Assembly: GCA_024275555.1 (NCBI GenBank)
Contig: JAJRYW010000225.1
Coordinates: forward strand, 1 to 14,873
Origin: Calditrichota bacterium
Lineage (GTDB): Bacteria; Calditrichota; Calditrichia; RBG-13-44-9; J075
Length of the DNA: 14,873 nucleotides
Direction of reading: 5' to 3'
Below the pieces are notes generated by a model. The model was given only the letters and a program-made list of their open reading frames with translations, ran no database searches and was not told where the DNA came from. This document shows positions 6,698 through 13,574 of this stretch, piece by piece. The stretch's first letter is position 1. Each line of letters opens with the position of its first letter. Position numbers and translations under genes: made by a program.

Positions 6698-7960
6698 ATG
6701 GCCTTGGAAGTCAACATTATCCGTGTTGCCAAAGAGATACTCAAAACACATATTGCCAAAATACCGGCCTCGCTGCATGGCGTCGATAAGCAGGTTTTTC
6801 TCGGCAACGAGGTCCTGCCCACCCTTCCCGAAAAACATAAAATTGTTTTACAAAAACTGCTCAATCATTTTTTAATGAACATGCGGGAATCGCAAGCCTC
6901 GGATATTGATTTGGGGGGATGGGGTTCCCAGCAGAAAATCTGGGTTCGGGTGCACGGCAGAAAGAAACCTCTGCCGGAGTTGGGGGAATATCTCACCGAA
7001 GAAACCGATCTGATTGTCCAAAATCTGCTTACCCAGGGACAACGATTTGCCCTGTATGACCGGCGCGCCCTGGATTTTTCTTATACATTGAAAAGCAAAA
7101 ACGGGGATAATTTCCGCTACCGCGCCAGCGCTTATTTCGATTTGGAATCTATCTCTTTAAATCTCCGGGCCATCAATAATCACATCATTCCTTTTCGCTC
7201 CTACGGTTTTCCGCCCCAGGTGGCCAGGGTTCTCAGCCTGGCGCATACACACGAGGGTTTGATCCTGGTGACGGGAATTACCGGCTCCGGGAAAAGCACC
7301 ACCCTGGATGCTATTGTGGATATGAATAATCGCAATGTTGACGGCCATATCGTCATTATTGCTTCGCCGGTAGAATTTATTCATCGATCCAAACGATGTA
7401 TAGTCAAACACCGGGAAGTGGGGATAGATACACTCTCTTTTAAACGAGGCACGATTGAGGCGCTGCGCCAGGACCCGGATATTATCATCATCGGCGAAAT
7501 GCGCGACCCGGAAACAATTTTGGCCGCCCTGGAAGTTGCCGACAGCGGTCATAAAGTGTTCTCAACTTTGCATACCTCCTCTGCCGTGGAAAGCCTCGAC
7601 CGGATTATCGGTGAGGTGCCGCCCGTAGAGCATGACCGGGTGCGGTATCGCCTGGCGGATATTCTGCGATGTGTGATTTCCCAAAAATTAGTGCCCAGCC
7701 TGGACGGCAAACGAGTGCTGGCTACGGAGATTATGGTGATGTCTCCCTCTATCCGTGCGGCGATTAAAAACAACAACACCGGGGAAATTTACCAGATGAT
7801 CTCCGAGGGACATCAATATGGGATGCATACCATGGAACAAGATTTACGAAGACTTTACCAGGAACGGAAGATTGACCTGGATATCGCTTTTAATTTTGCC
7901 AACAACAAACGCCGGATGCGGCAATTGATGCATGGCAAAATGTTGTTGAAATCAGGATGA
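6698..7960 (+). CDS. pilT: PilT-like pilus retraction ATPase with altered Asp box
   Basis: A 420-residue homologue of the hexameric ATPase that disassembles pili. The PilT core starts near residue 50 (LQKLLNHFLMNMRESQASDIDL); the roughly 50 residues before it are an extension relative to usual PilT (340-370 residues). Walker A is GITGSGKSTT (193-202), Walker B is GEMRDPET with the catalytic Glu at 267, the His box is STLHTSSA (His at 292), and the C-terminus carries the retraction-type GEIYQMISEGHQYGMHTMEQDL stretch. The Asp box is IIASPVEF where PilT normally has an acidic pair (EDPIEF): residues 222-223 are Ala-Ser, while Glu226 is kept. GGAAGGAC precedes the ATG at 6698. The C-terminal motif and REVGIDT segment argue for PilT/PilU rather than PilB. 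It may be active, slow, or a PilU-type accessory motor. Confidence 0.9.
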   Translation: MALEVNIIRVAKEILKTHIAKIPASLHGVDKQVFLGNEVLPTLPEKHKIVLQKLLNHFLMNMRESQASDIDLGGWGSQQKIWVRVHGRKKPLPELGEYLTEETDLIVQNLLTQGQRFALYDRRALDFSYTLKSKNGDNFRYRASAYFDLESISLNLRAINNHIIPFRSYGFPPQVARVLSLAHTHEGLILVTGITGSGKSTTLDAIVDMNNRNVDGHIVIIASPVEFIHRSKRCIVKHREVGIDTLSFKRGTIEALRQDPDIIIIGEMRDPETILAALEVADSGHKVFSTLHTSSAVESLDRIIGEVPPVEHDRVRYRLADILRCVISQKLVPSLDGKRVLATEIMVMSPSIRAAIKNNNTGEIYQMISEGHQYGMHTMEQDLRRLYQERKIDLDIAFNFANNKRRMRQLMHGKMLLKSG

Positions 7961-7978
7961 TAAAACGGGTTGGCAGGG

Positions 7979-9538
7979 ATGGCTAAAAACGAGAAACATG
8001 TAATCGGCATTTACCTGGAAGGAGACTTCTTTTATGTCTCGCACCTGTGTAAATCGGGCAAAAAGGTGCAACTGGTTGACGCCGAGTTTGTGGAACTGGC
8101 CCCGCACAAACAAATAACCCCCGCAGGGGCATTCAATGAGCAAGGCGATCTGGATTTTCTGCAGGACGATTCGGATATTCATTTCAGTGCAGATATCCCG
8201 GACCAGGATATCCTCCTCACCGAAACGGATTACAGCTCTGAAAATGCCAAAATCGAATTGATTCGCGAAACTCTCCAAAAATACCAGGATAAAAAATATC
8301 TAGTGGCGCTTACGTTAGCGGAACCGCAGGTGTACTACTCATATTTTACCTCGAATTGGGGGCTGTCCGGAGAAAAACTCAAGCGCCGGGTTATTGTGGA
8401 GCTTACCAAAATACGGCCGGATGCAGAATTGCTTACCCCGGCGGATTTGCATTGTATCGAATTGGCTGACGGCCGAATAATGGCTGCGGCGCGCGATACG
8501 GAAATACAACTCTACCACCTGGTTTCCGGCGCTATCCCCCAATTGAATAGCCGTATGCAGTTTGTCGAAAGCGCGGAACTGTCCCTGGTGAACCTGGTCA
8601 TCGAAAACTACCACTTCCTGGAAAAAGAAGTCAGCCTGATTGTCTACCTCGGCAACGAATTTAGCCGGCTGATCTTTCTCCAGGGACGGCAAATTCTGAA
8701 CGTCTCTTACATCATCGGGGTAGGCGTCGATGCGGCAAACATCAACAATACTATTTACAGTCGTATTCTTCTGGAGATGGACAACCTTAGCCTTCCCAAG
8801 GTGCATAATATTATTCTCAGTGGAGAGGCCTGCGAAAGCGGCCTGAAAGAGTTCCTGCTGGAGATGATTCCCGAGGAATCCAATATCGACTACCTGACTT
8901 TTCAACGGCTGGAAATTGCCGGCATCGATTCTTTGTTAGCCCGCTTTGCCGTTCCCACAGGCGCCGCTTTAAGAGCCCTGGAGCCCCGGAAGGATCGTTT
9001 CTACAACATCGATTTGACGCCGTTCTATTTAAAGGAAAGCCGTAAAAAATTAAAATTAGGCCCGGCCGGATGGCTTTTGTTCGCCCTGATTCCTATCCTG
9101 ACGTTGCTGATCACCTTTAAATTTTCTCAACAGAAAAAAGAATTGATCGAGCTCCGGCAGCAGGAAAAATATAGCCGGGGGGAACTGGTTTATCTTCAGA
9201 ATATGGAAATGCGCCTGAATACGGTTAAGCAAAAACTTTCCAACTATGAGAACACCCTGGGAGTGCTGGATTCCATTCCGCTGGCTTCCCATGCCTGGAG
9301 CGCCTATCTGTACCAGGTCTCCGGGGCTGCTCGGAAAGTTGGCAAAGTATGGATAAGCGATATCGCCCCGGCAAAAGATGGCCGGGTGATTCTGCGCGGC
9401 TACTCAATATGGCGGAATCGTATCCCTCAATTTGTAGACCAGGTGGGAAACGCAGCTCTCAACAAAGTGGAAATGTTCGAAATTCGCAAGAAAAAATTCT
9501 ATAGTTTCGAGATCTATGCGGAATTACCGGATCAATAA
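7979..9538 (+). CDS. PilM-PilN fusion (alignment complex protein)
   Basis: A 519-residue protein that appears to join cytoplasmic PilM and membrane-anchored PilN in one chain. Residues 1 to about 340 look like a PilM/GspL-type actin-like domain, with the strand pattern KHVIGIYLEG at the start, EVSLIVYLGNEFSRLIFL in the middle and HNIILSGEAC later. A single membrane helix follows (about 365-383, WLLFALIPILTLLITF), then a coiled coil (KKELIELRQQEKYSRGELVYLQNMEMRLNTVKQKL, about 388-430), and a periplasmic PilN-type domain (GRVILRGYSIWRNRIPQFVDQV ... FYSFEIYAEL). GspL of type II secretion has this same single-chain architecture, so this may be viewed either way. The actin-fold phosphate motif lacks its usual Asp (LGN in place of a VDIG-like strand), suggesting weak or no ATP binding. 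Start at ATG 7979; the TTG at 7970 lacks support. It follows the pilT gene by 18 bases. Confidence 0.8.
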   Translation: MAKNEKHVIGIYLEGDFFYVSHLCKSGKKVQLVDAEFVELAPHKQITPAGAFNEQGDLDFLQDDSDIHFSADIPDQDILLTETDYSSENAKIELIRETLQKYQDKKYLVALTLAEPQVYYSYFTSNWGLSGEKLKRRVIVELTKIRPDAELLTPADLHCIELADGRIMAAARDTEIQLYHLVSGAIPQLNSRMQFVESAELSLVNLVIENYHFLEKEVSLIVYLGNEFSRLIFLQGRQILNVSYIIGVGVDAANINNTIYSRILLEMDNLSLPKVHNIILSGEACESGLKEFLLEMIPEESNIDYLTFQRLEIAGIDSLLARFAVPTGAALRALEPRKDRFYNIDLTPFYLKESRKKLKLGPAGWLLFALIPILTLLITFKFSQQKKELIELRQQEKYSRGELVYLQNMEMRLNTVKQKLSNYENTLGVLDSIPLASHAWSAYLYQVSGAARKVGKVWISDIAPAKDGRVILRGYSIWRNRIPQFVDQVGNAALNKVEMFEIRKKKFYSFEIYAELPDQ

Positions 9539-9549
9539 AGAGGTTGGTT

Positions 9550-10425
9550 GTGTCCTATAAAATTCGGAATATAATCGTTCTGATTGTTTTCAATATGCTT
9601 ATTGTCTTGCTGGGAGGATTTCTTACGCTTTGGTCCTATCCTCGCAAACTCGAAGAAGTGCGTAAGGAGGTCCGGCAGGTTAATCAGCAAATCCGGCAAT
9701 TAGAGGGGATCGAATCGGAATACTATCTGCTGGATGATATTATTAAACAGAAAGAAGCAAAACTGGCGAGTATTGATAAAATACTCCGCTCCAGGATAAC
9801 CCCGAACTTAACCTACAAATACCTGAACCGGATTGTCAACCGGGTTGGTTTTATCGCCTTTGATATGCTCTATCTCCGTAGCGAGGCCAGGGAAAAATTT
9901 GGCTACAATGTTTACCGCATCAAAGGCGAGGGGAGCTATGAGCGGATAGTGAAGCTGATTTGGTTTCTGGAGCGAGGCCCGTATGTGTATGTGATCGATA
10001 AACTGAATCTGCACGGCCTGGAAAGCCGCGACCCGGATAGCTTTGCTTTCCGGCTGATTATTACCTTTGAGATGGAAGTGCGGGCCTACTATGCCGATGT
10101 GCAGGATTTTCCTGAAGTGCAGCGCAGTTTAGCGGATGTTGTCCCGCCGAAAACCCGAAATCCCTTTTACCCCCACGTGTTGAGGGATATTCCCCCCAAT
10201 ACTGAAAATTTAGTGGAAGTTGAGCGGGCTGAACTAAAGGCGGTAATCAAGGGGAAGGCGCTGATCTCCGACGCCAACGGCAACACCCAGATGCTTTCTG
10301 TGGGCGACAAGGTTTACCTGGGCTACCTGGAAAAGGTCGATCCAAACCGGAACATGGCTGTGTTTAGCCTGAACAAGGGGGGGATATACGAAAAAGTTGT
10401 CTTAAAACTGCGTTTTGAAGAATAA
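9550..10425 (+). CDS. PilO-PilP-like fusion (alignment complex protein)
   Basis: A 291-residue bitopic protein. One N-terminal membrane helix (about 8-28, IIVLIVFNMLIVLLGGFLTL) is followed by a coiled coil (about 32-75) and a ferredoxin-like PilO domain with the GEGSYERIVKLIWFLERGP segment near 120-140, typical of PilO. After a Pro-rich joint with NPFYPHVLRDIPPN (about 195-210) comes a beta-rich segment (ELKAVIKGKALISDANGNTQMLSVGDKVYLGYLEKVDPNRNMAVF) that matches the small beta-barrel of PilP or the HR domain of GspC. In classical systems PilP is a separate lipoprotein that links PilNO to the secretin; here the linker domain seems fused to PilO. Start is GTG at 9550 because AAAGAGG (9537-9543) lies 6 bases upstream; the TTG at 9544 would sit too close. 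The PilP identity is moderately sure, PilO is more so. Confidence 0.78.
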   Translation: MSYKIRNIIVLIVFNMLIVLLGGFLTLWSYPRKLEEVRKEVRQVNQQIRQLEGIESEYYLLDDIIKQKEAKLASIDKILRSRITPNLTYKYLNRIVNRVGFIAFDMLYLRSEAREKFGYNVYRIKGEGSYERIVKLIWFLERGPYVYVIDKLNLHGLESRDPDSFAFRLIITFEMEVRAYYADVQDFPEVQRSLADVVPPKTRNPFYPHVLRDIPPNTENLVEVERAELKAVIKGKALISDANGNTQMLSVGDKVYLGYLEKVDPNRNMAVFSLNKGGIYEKVVLKLRFEE

Positions 10426-10442
10426 GGGTTGGGAGAACACCT

Positions 10443-11660
10443 ATGAAATATCGAATTCGAATTGTGGTAGCCGCGCTGCTCTTGTTGACGGTCGGCATTA
10501 CCGGCGCCCAGACTAAATTGTTTCCGCCGGAGGCGCGCAAAGCCGCCGGCTCGGCAGATGAAAGGGTTTCATTTACCAAGACGACCTCTTTCAGCTTTGC
10601 CATGTCCATATTAAACGACCTGAGCAAGCGCTACCTGAATAAAGTCATTGTTGATCCGGAAGATCGCACCATGCCCATTGATGTGGATATAAATCAACTG
10701 CACTGGCTGACGGCCCTGGAACTGATCCTGAAAAAAAACAGCCTGTGGTATGAAGAGTATCCCGATTACATCAAGATTGTACCATTGATCAAAGACGGCA
10801 AAAGCCGCATTATCACGGATAAAGACAAGAGTAAAAAATACCATACCCGGGAAGTGGAAATATCGGCCATCTTTTTCGAGGGGGATGCGGCGAAAATCCG
10901 CCAGATGGGAAGCAGTTGGAGCCTTTTCCGGGGCAAAAATGTCAACCTGGGGATACGCCAGGGCGCTTCCGACACCAAGGCCGGGCTTATGGAAATTGAA
11001 CTGAATCCCAACCTGACTTTTGGCGAGATCAGCAGCATATTCCGTGCTCTGGAAAGCAGCCAGGTGGGGGAAGTGATCTCCAGTCCCAAAATTACCGTAA
11101 GGTCCGGGGAAGAGGGAAGAATCCAGGTTGGGAGCGATATTGCCGTTACCTTGCAGGATTTTTCCGGGAATACGATTACCCAGTTTTTTTCCACCGGTTC
11201 CATCATCAAAGTAAAACCGGAGGTTATTGAATATGATTCGGTTTTTTTTATCAACCTGAGTTTGCAGATCGAGCGGAGCAGCAGCACCATGGGCGATGCG
11301 GGCCTGGAGATTAAAAAATCGCTGGCAAAGACCGCGGTAATGCTCCTGGACGGCGAAGAAACCATGATCGGCGGTCTGCTCATTAACGAAGACACCCGGG
11401 TAAGAGAAGGCGTGCCGATTTTGAAAGACCTGCCCTGGTGGTTTTTCGGCTTGCGGTACCTGTTCGGCTACGAAAGCAAAAAAGACGTCAAAAAAGAACT
11501 TCTGATTTTGCTGAAAATAGACTTGCTGCCCAGCCTGGAAGAGCGCTACCAGGCCAAGTTGAATCGCACCCCGGAGTCCGGGAAATTGAAACAAACCCTG
11601 GAAAAATATCGCCGCCAGTTCAAGGAATATCGCAAACAGTTGCATGAAAGCAAAGAATAG
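10443..11660 (+). CDS. pilQ: Compact PilQ/GspD-family secretin
   Basis: A 405-residue outer-membrane secretin subunit. It has a signal peptide (MKYRIRIVVAALLLLTVG, likely cut after ITGA near residue 22), one short N-domain (about 40-115, SFAMSILNDLSKRYLNKVIVDPE onwards, STN/secretin-N type) and a secretin core (about 130-365) with ALESSQVGEVISSPKITVRSG, ATVML-type EETMIGGLLINEDTRVREGVPILKDLP and a final LLILLKIDLLP strand. The GVPILKDLP and TELLI-like end are standard secretin landmarks. It is much shorter than usual PilQ or GspD (600-750 residues), having a single N-domain and no AMIN domain, which fits a system where PilOP reaches it directly. The last 40 residues are a charged helix (KLKQTLEKYRRQFKEYRKQL), possibly an S-domain-like binding site. 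TTGGGAGAACA precedes this start and, identically, the next gene. Confidence 0.9.
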   Translation: MKYRIRIVVAALLLLTVGITGAQTKLFPPEARKAAGSADERVSFTKTTSFSFAMSILNDLSKRYLNKVIVDPEDRTMPIDVDINQLHWLTALELILKKNSLWYEEYPDYIKIVPLIKDGKSRIITDKDKSKKYHTREVEISAIFFEGDAAKIRQMGSSWSLFRGKNVNLGIRQGASDTKAGLMEIELNPNLTFGEISSIFRALESSQVGEVISSPKITVRSGEEGRIQVGSDIAVTLQDFSGNTITQFFSTGSIIKVKPEVIEYDSVFFINLSLQIERSSSTMGDAGLEIKKSLAKTAVMLLDGEETMIGGLLINEDTRVREGVPILKDLPWWFFGLRYLFGYESKKDVKKELLILLKIDLLPSLEERYQAKLNRTPESGKLKQTLEKYRRQFKEYRKQLHESKE

Positions 11661-11675
11661 GTTTGGGAGAACAAA

Positions 11676-13055
11676 ATGAATGTCCGCTTACATATCTTTA
11701 TTACATTGGCAGTTGCACTGGCCTGGTTTTACGGTTGTGAGACCCCCACAGAAAAAAATAAAGACGGGCAAGTTACTGTTATCGGGCAGGTGTTGAACTC
11801 GACAACGAATCAGCCCGTGGCGGAAGCGGTGGTGCAGGTGCTGGATGTTGACCCGACGGCCACTACTTTTACCGATGCCGAGGGGCAGTTTTTCGTCCGG
11901 TTCGAAATTGAGGCTTCTACCGAAGTGCGGATTACCGTCTACAAAGAAAGCTACCTGGCCGACACCACCAAAGTACTGGCGGTGCCGGACCGGCAGTTGA
12001 ATATACCCTACCTGCGTCTGACTCCCACATCCTATACCCCTGTTAACTCCGGGGATGCTGCCAGCATCATCCTTTTCGGCCAATCGGCGCCCAATATCGG
12101 CGTGCGGGAGAGCGGTTCGCCGGAGTCTGCCCAATTAGTATTCGAAGTGCAGGATTCTTCCGGCCAGGCTGTCGACTTAAACCATTCCGTGGAAGTCCGG
12201 TTTTCGATTGGCTCCGGGCCGGGCGGCGGCGAGTTCCTCCATCCTATCCGCGTTACTACCGACGCCGGGGGACATGCCGCAACCTATCTCTTTAGCGGCG
12301 TCCGGGCCGGGGTGGTGCAGATTATCGCCGAAGTGAACAACAACGGCCAAATCATCCGTTCCATCCCTGTCGCGATAAGCATCCACGGCGGCTTGCCGGA
12401 TTCCCTCCATTTCAGCGCAGCGGTGGAAAAGCTCAATTACCCGGGATATAATATTTTTGGTTTGACAGATGGAATTACCGCCTACGTCGGGGATAAGTAC
12501 GGCAACCCGGTGCGGCCCAATACCGCCGTGTATTTTACCACCACCGGCGGGATTATCGAGGGTTCTTCGCAAACCAACCAGCAAGGGGAAGCCTCGGTAA
12601 ATTTGATTTCCGCGGAGCCGCGCCCTGTTCATCCCACCTTAGGGACTGGCTTTGCCACCGTTACCGCCTCCACCGCCGATGAGCATCAAAACACCATCTT
12701 TGCCGATGCGATTGTGCTCTTTTCCGGAACACCGCAGTTAAGTATTTCTCCCTTTACGTTTGATATTCCCAACGGCGGGGCGCAGACTTTTGTCTATACT
12801 GTGAGCGATCAAAACGGAAACCCATTAGCCGGGGGAACCAATGTTACCGTAGCGGTAAGCGGCGAGAACATCAATGTGTTAGGTACAACCGAGGCGACCA
12901 TCCCCGATACCCAGAGCCGGAGCTGGACCAGCTTTGCCTTTACGATTGCAGATGCAGTAGATACGGTGGAGGTCGCCAAACCGGTGACCATCGAAATAAA
13001 TACCGTCGGCCCCAATGGAGCGGCGTTGCTGAGTATCGGGGGAACTTCCAACTAA
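11676..13055 (+). CDS. Outer-membrane-type lipoprotein with CarboxypepD_reg-like and Ig-like domains
   Basis: A 459-residue protein with a hydrophobic signal ending in LAWFYGCE, where Cys21 would be lipidated (the -3 residue is Phe, so the lipobox is imperfect). Residues about 32-105 (VIGQVLNSTTNQPVAEAVVQVLD ... TTFTDAEGQFFVRF) read as a carboxypeptidase-regulatory-like beta-sandwich. Two Ig-like modules follow: one near 145-235 (VFEVQDSSGQAVDLNHSVEVRFSIGSG ... VTTDAGGHAATYLFSG) and one near 255-345 (ITAYVGDKYGNPVRPNTAVYFTTTGG ... TNQQGEASVNLISA), both with the invasin/intimin-like Big_1 signature. A third beta-rich segment starts around 360. It shares the upstream motif TTGGGAGAACA with the secretin gene and follows it by 15 bases, so it is almost surely cotranscribed. 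It may act as a pilotin-like partner, a collar around the pilus pore, or a surface adhesin. Function is inferred from location only. Confidence 0.75.
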   Translation: MNVRLHIFITLAVALAWFYGCETPTEKNKDGQVTVIGQVLNSTTNQPVAEAVVQVLDVDPTATTFTDAEGQFFVRFEIEASTEVRITVYKESYLADTTKVLAVPDRQLNIPYLRLTPTSYTPVNSGDAASIILFGQSAPNIGVRESGSPESAQLVFEVQDSSGQAVDLNHSVEVRFSIGSGPGGGEFLHPIRVTTDAGGHAATYLFSGVRAGVVQIIAEVNNNGQIIRSIPVAISIHGGLPDSLHFSAAVEKLNYPGYNIFGLTDGITAYVGDKYGNPVRPNTAVYFTTTGGIIEGSSQTNQQGEASVNLISAEPRPVHPTLGTGFATVTASTADEHQNTIFADAIVLFSGTPQLSISPFTFDIPNGGAQTFVYTVSDQNGNPLAGGTNVTVAVSGENINVLGTTEATIPDTQSRSWTSFAFTIADAVDTVEVAKPVTIEINTVGPNGAALLSIGGTSN

Positions 13056-13071
13056 ACACGCCAATGTCTGT

Positions 13072-13088
13072 TCCGGCAGTTTGCCGGA
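13072..13088 (+). repeat. Short hairpin after the lipoprotein gene
   Basis: TCCGGCA (13072-13078) and TGCCGGA (13082-13088) form a 7-bp stem with loop GTT. No T-tract follows directly, so it is probably part of the 3' structure of the operon transcript. Confidence 0.45.
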
Positions 13089-13106
13089 TTATGCCCGGGC
13101 GGGTAG

Positions 13107-13130
13107 TCCCCAGCCCTGGGGGGATTTTCT
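13107..13130 (+). terminator. Probable terminator of the pilus operon
   Basis: CCCCA (13108-13112) and TGGGG (13117-13121) form a GC-rich stem, extendable at the base by T-A pairing, with a 4-base loop, followed by GGATTTTCTT. It lies 50 bases after the lipoprotein stop and touches the 3' end of the convergent small gene. The T-tract is short, so efficiency is uncertain. Confidence 0.5.
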
Positions 13131-13504
13131 TAAATAATGGCCATCAATTCAAATTCGCAGGTGTGAGTGTCTGTGCCGAAGGGAGGCTGGAGGAGTTGTA
13201 CTTTCCGGAAGCATTCAATGCCCTGCAGCCGCTCGATAAACTTCTCGGTAAGCGCTATAGATTTAGAGTGCTGCTCCAGAATCTCCCCATAGACATGCAC
13301 ATGGTATTGAATCGGGTAATCTGATCCCCTTTCAGCAGAAGGGTGGGAGTCCTGAAAACGATGGAATTGCAGTTTGTTTAAGCGCACATAAGGCGGCGTC
13401 TCGTAACTGAACAGCCGCAGCACTTCCAACATCGAGATGTCTTGGCCGAAATCCCGGCCCGCTTCACGCTTTTTCAGTTTAATCAACTTGGATTGATTTC
13501 CCAT
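13130..13504 (-). CDS. Small soluble PilN C-terminal-like domain protein
   Basis: A 124-residue reverse-strand protein starting MGNQSKLIKLKKREAGRDFG. The start at 13504 has AAGGA about 7 bases upstream on the reverse strand; a longer TTG start at 13555 lacks a ribosome binding site. There is no signal peptide or membrane helix. The second half (YPIQYHVHVYGEILEQHSKS, then IALTEKFIERLQGIECFRKV and QLLQPPFGTDTHTCEFELMA) follows the pattern of the periplasmic PilN domain: strand with G, a spacer, helix with F..L, a strand, and a final FEL strand. The same order is seen at the C-terminus of the PilMN fusion in this window. The first part is basic and the gene reads toward the end of the pilus operon, divergent from the pseudouridine synthase. 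It may be an accessory alignment-complex factor or a degraded duplicate. A forward-strand frame over the same bases lacks these features and is taken as a shadow. Confidence 0.6.
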   Translation of the reverse strand: MGNQSKLIKLKKREAGRDFGQDISMLEVLRLFSYETPPYVRLNKLQFHRFQDSHPSAERGSDYPIQYHVHVYGEILEQHSKSIALTEKFIERLQGIECFRKVQLLQPPFGTDTHTCEFELMAII

Positions 13505-13574
13505 TTGTAATTCCTTCCTGGTAATGTAATTTCCCTGAACTGTGGATGTAGCCAAAACAGATTTAAATTACGGT

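Noticed and set aside
10611..11645. Reverse-strand frame of 344 codons across the secretin gene
   Set aside because: The Phe/Gln/Gly-rich translation is the expected antisense product of a GC-biased gene. The forward frame has clear secretin motifs.
13064..13324. Forward-strand frame of 86 codons opposite the PilN-like gene
   Set aside because: No ribosome binding site, no recognisable pattern, and it runs through the probable terminator. The reverse-strand gene has a Shine-Dalgarno and a domain pattern.
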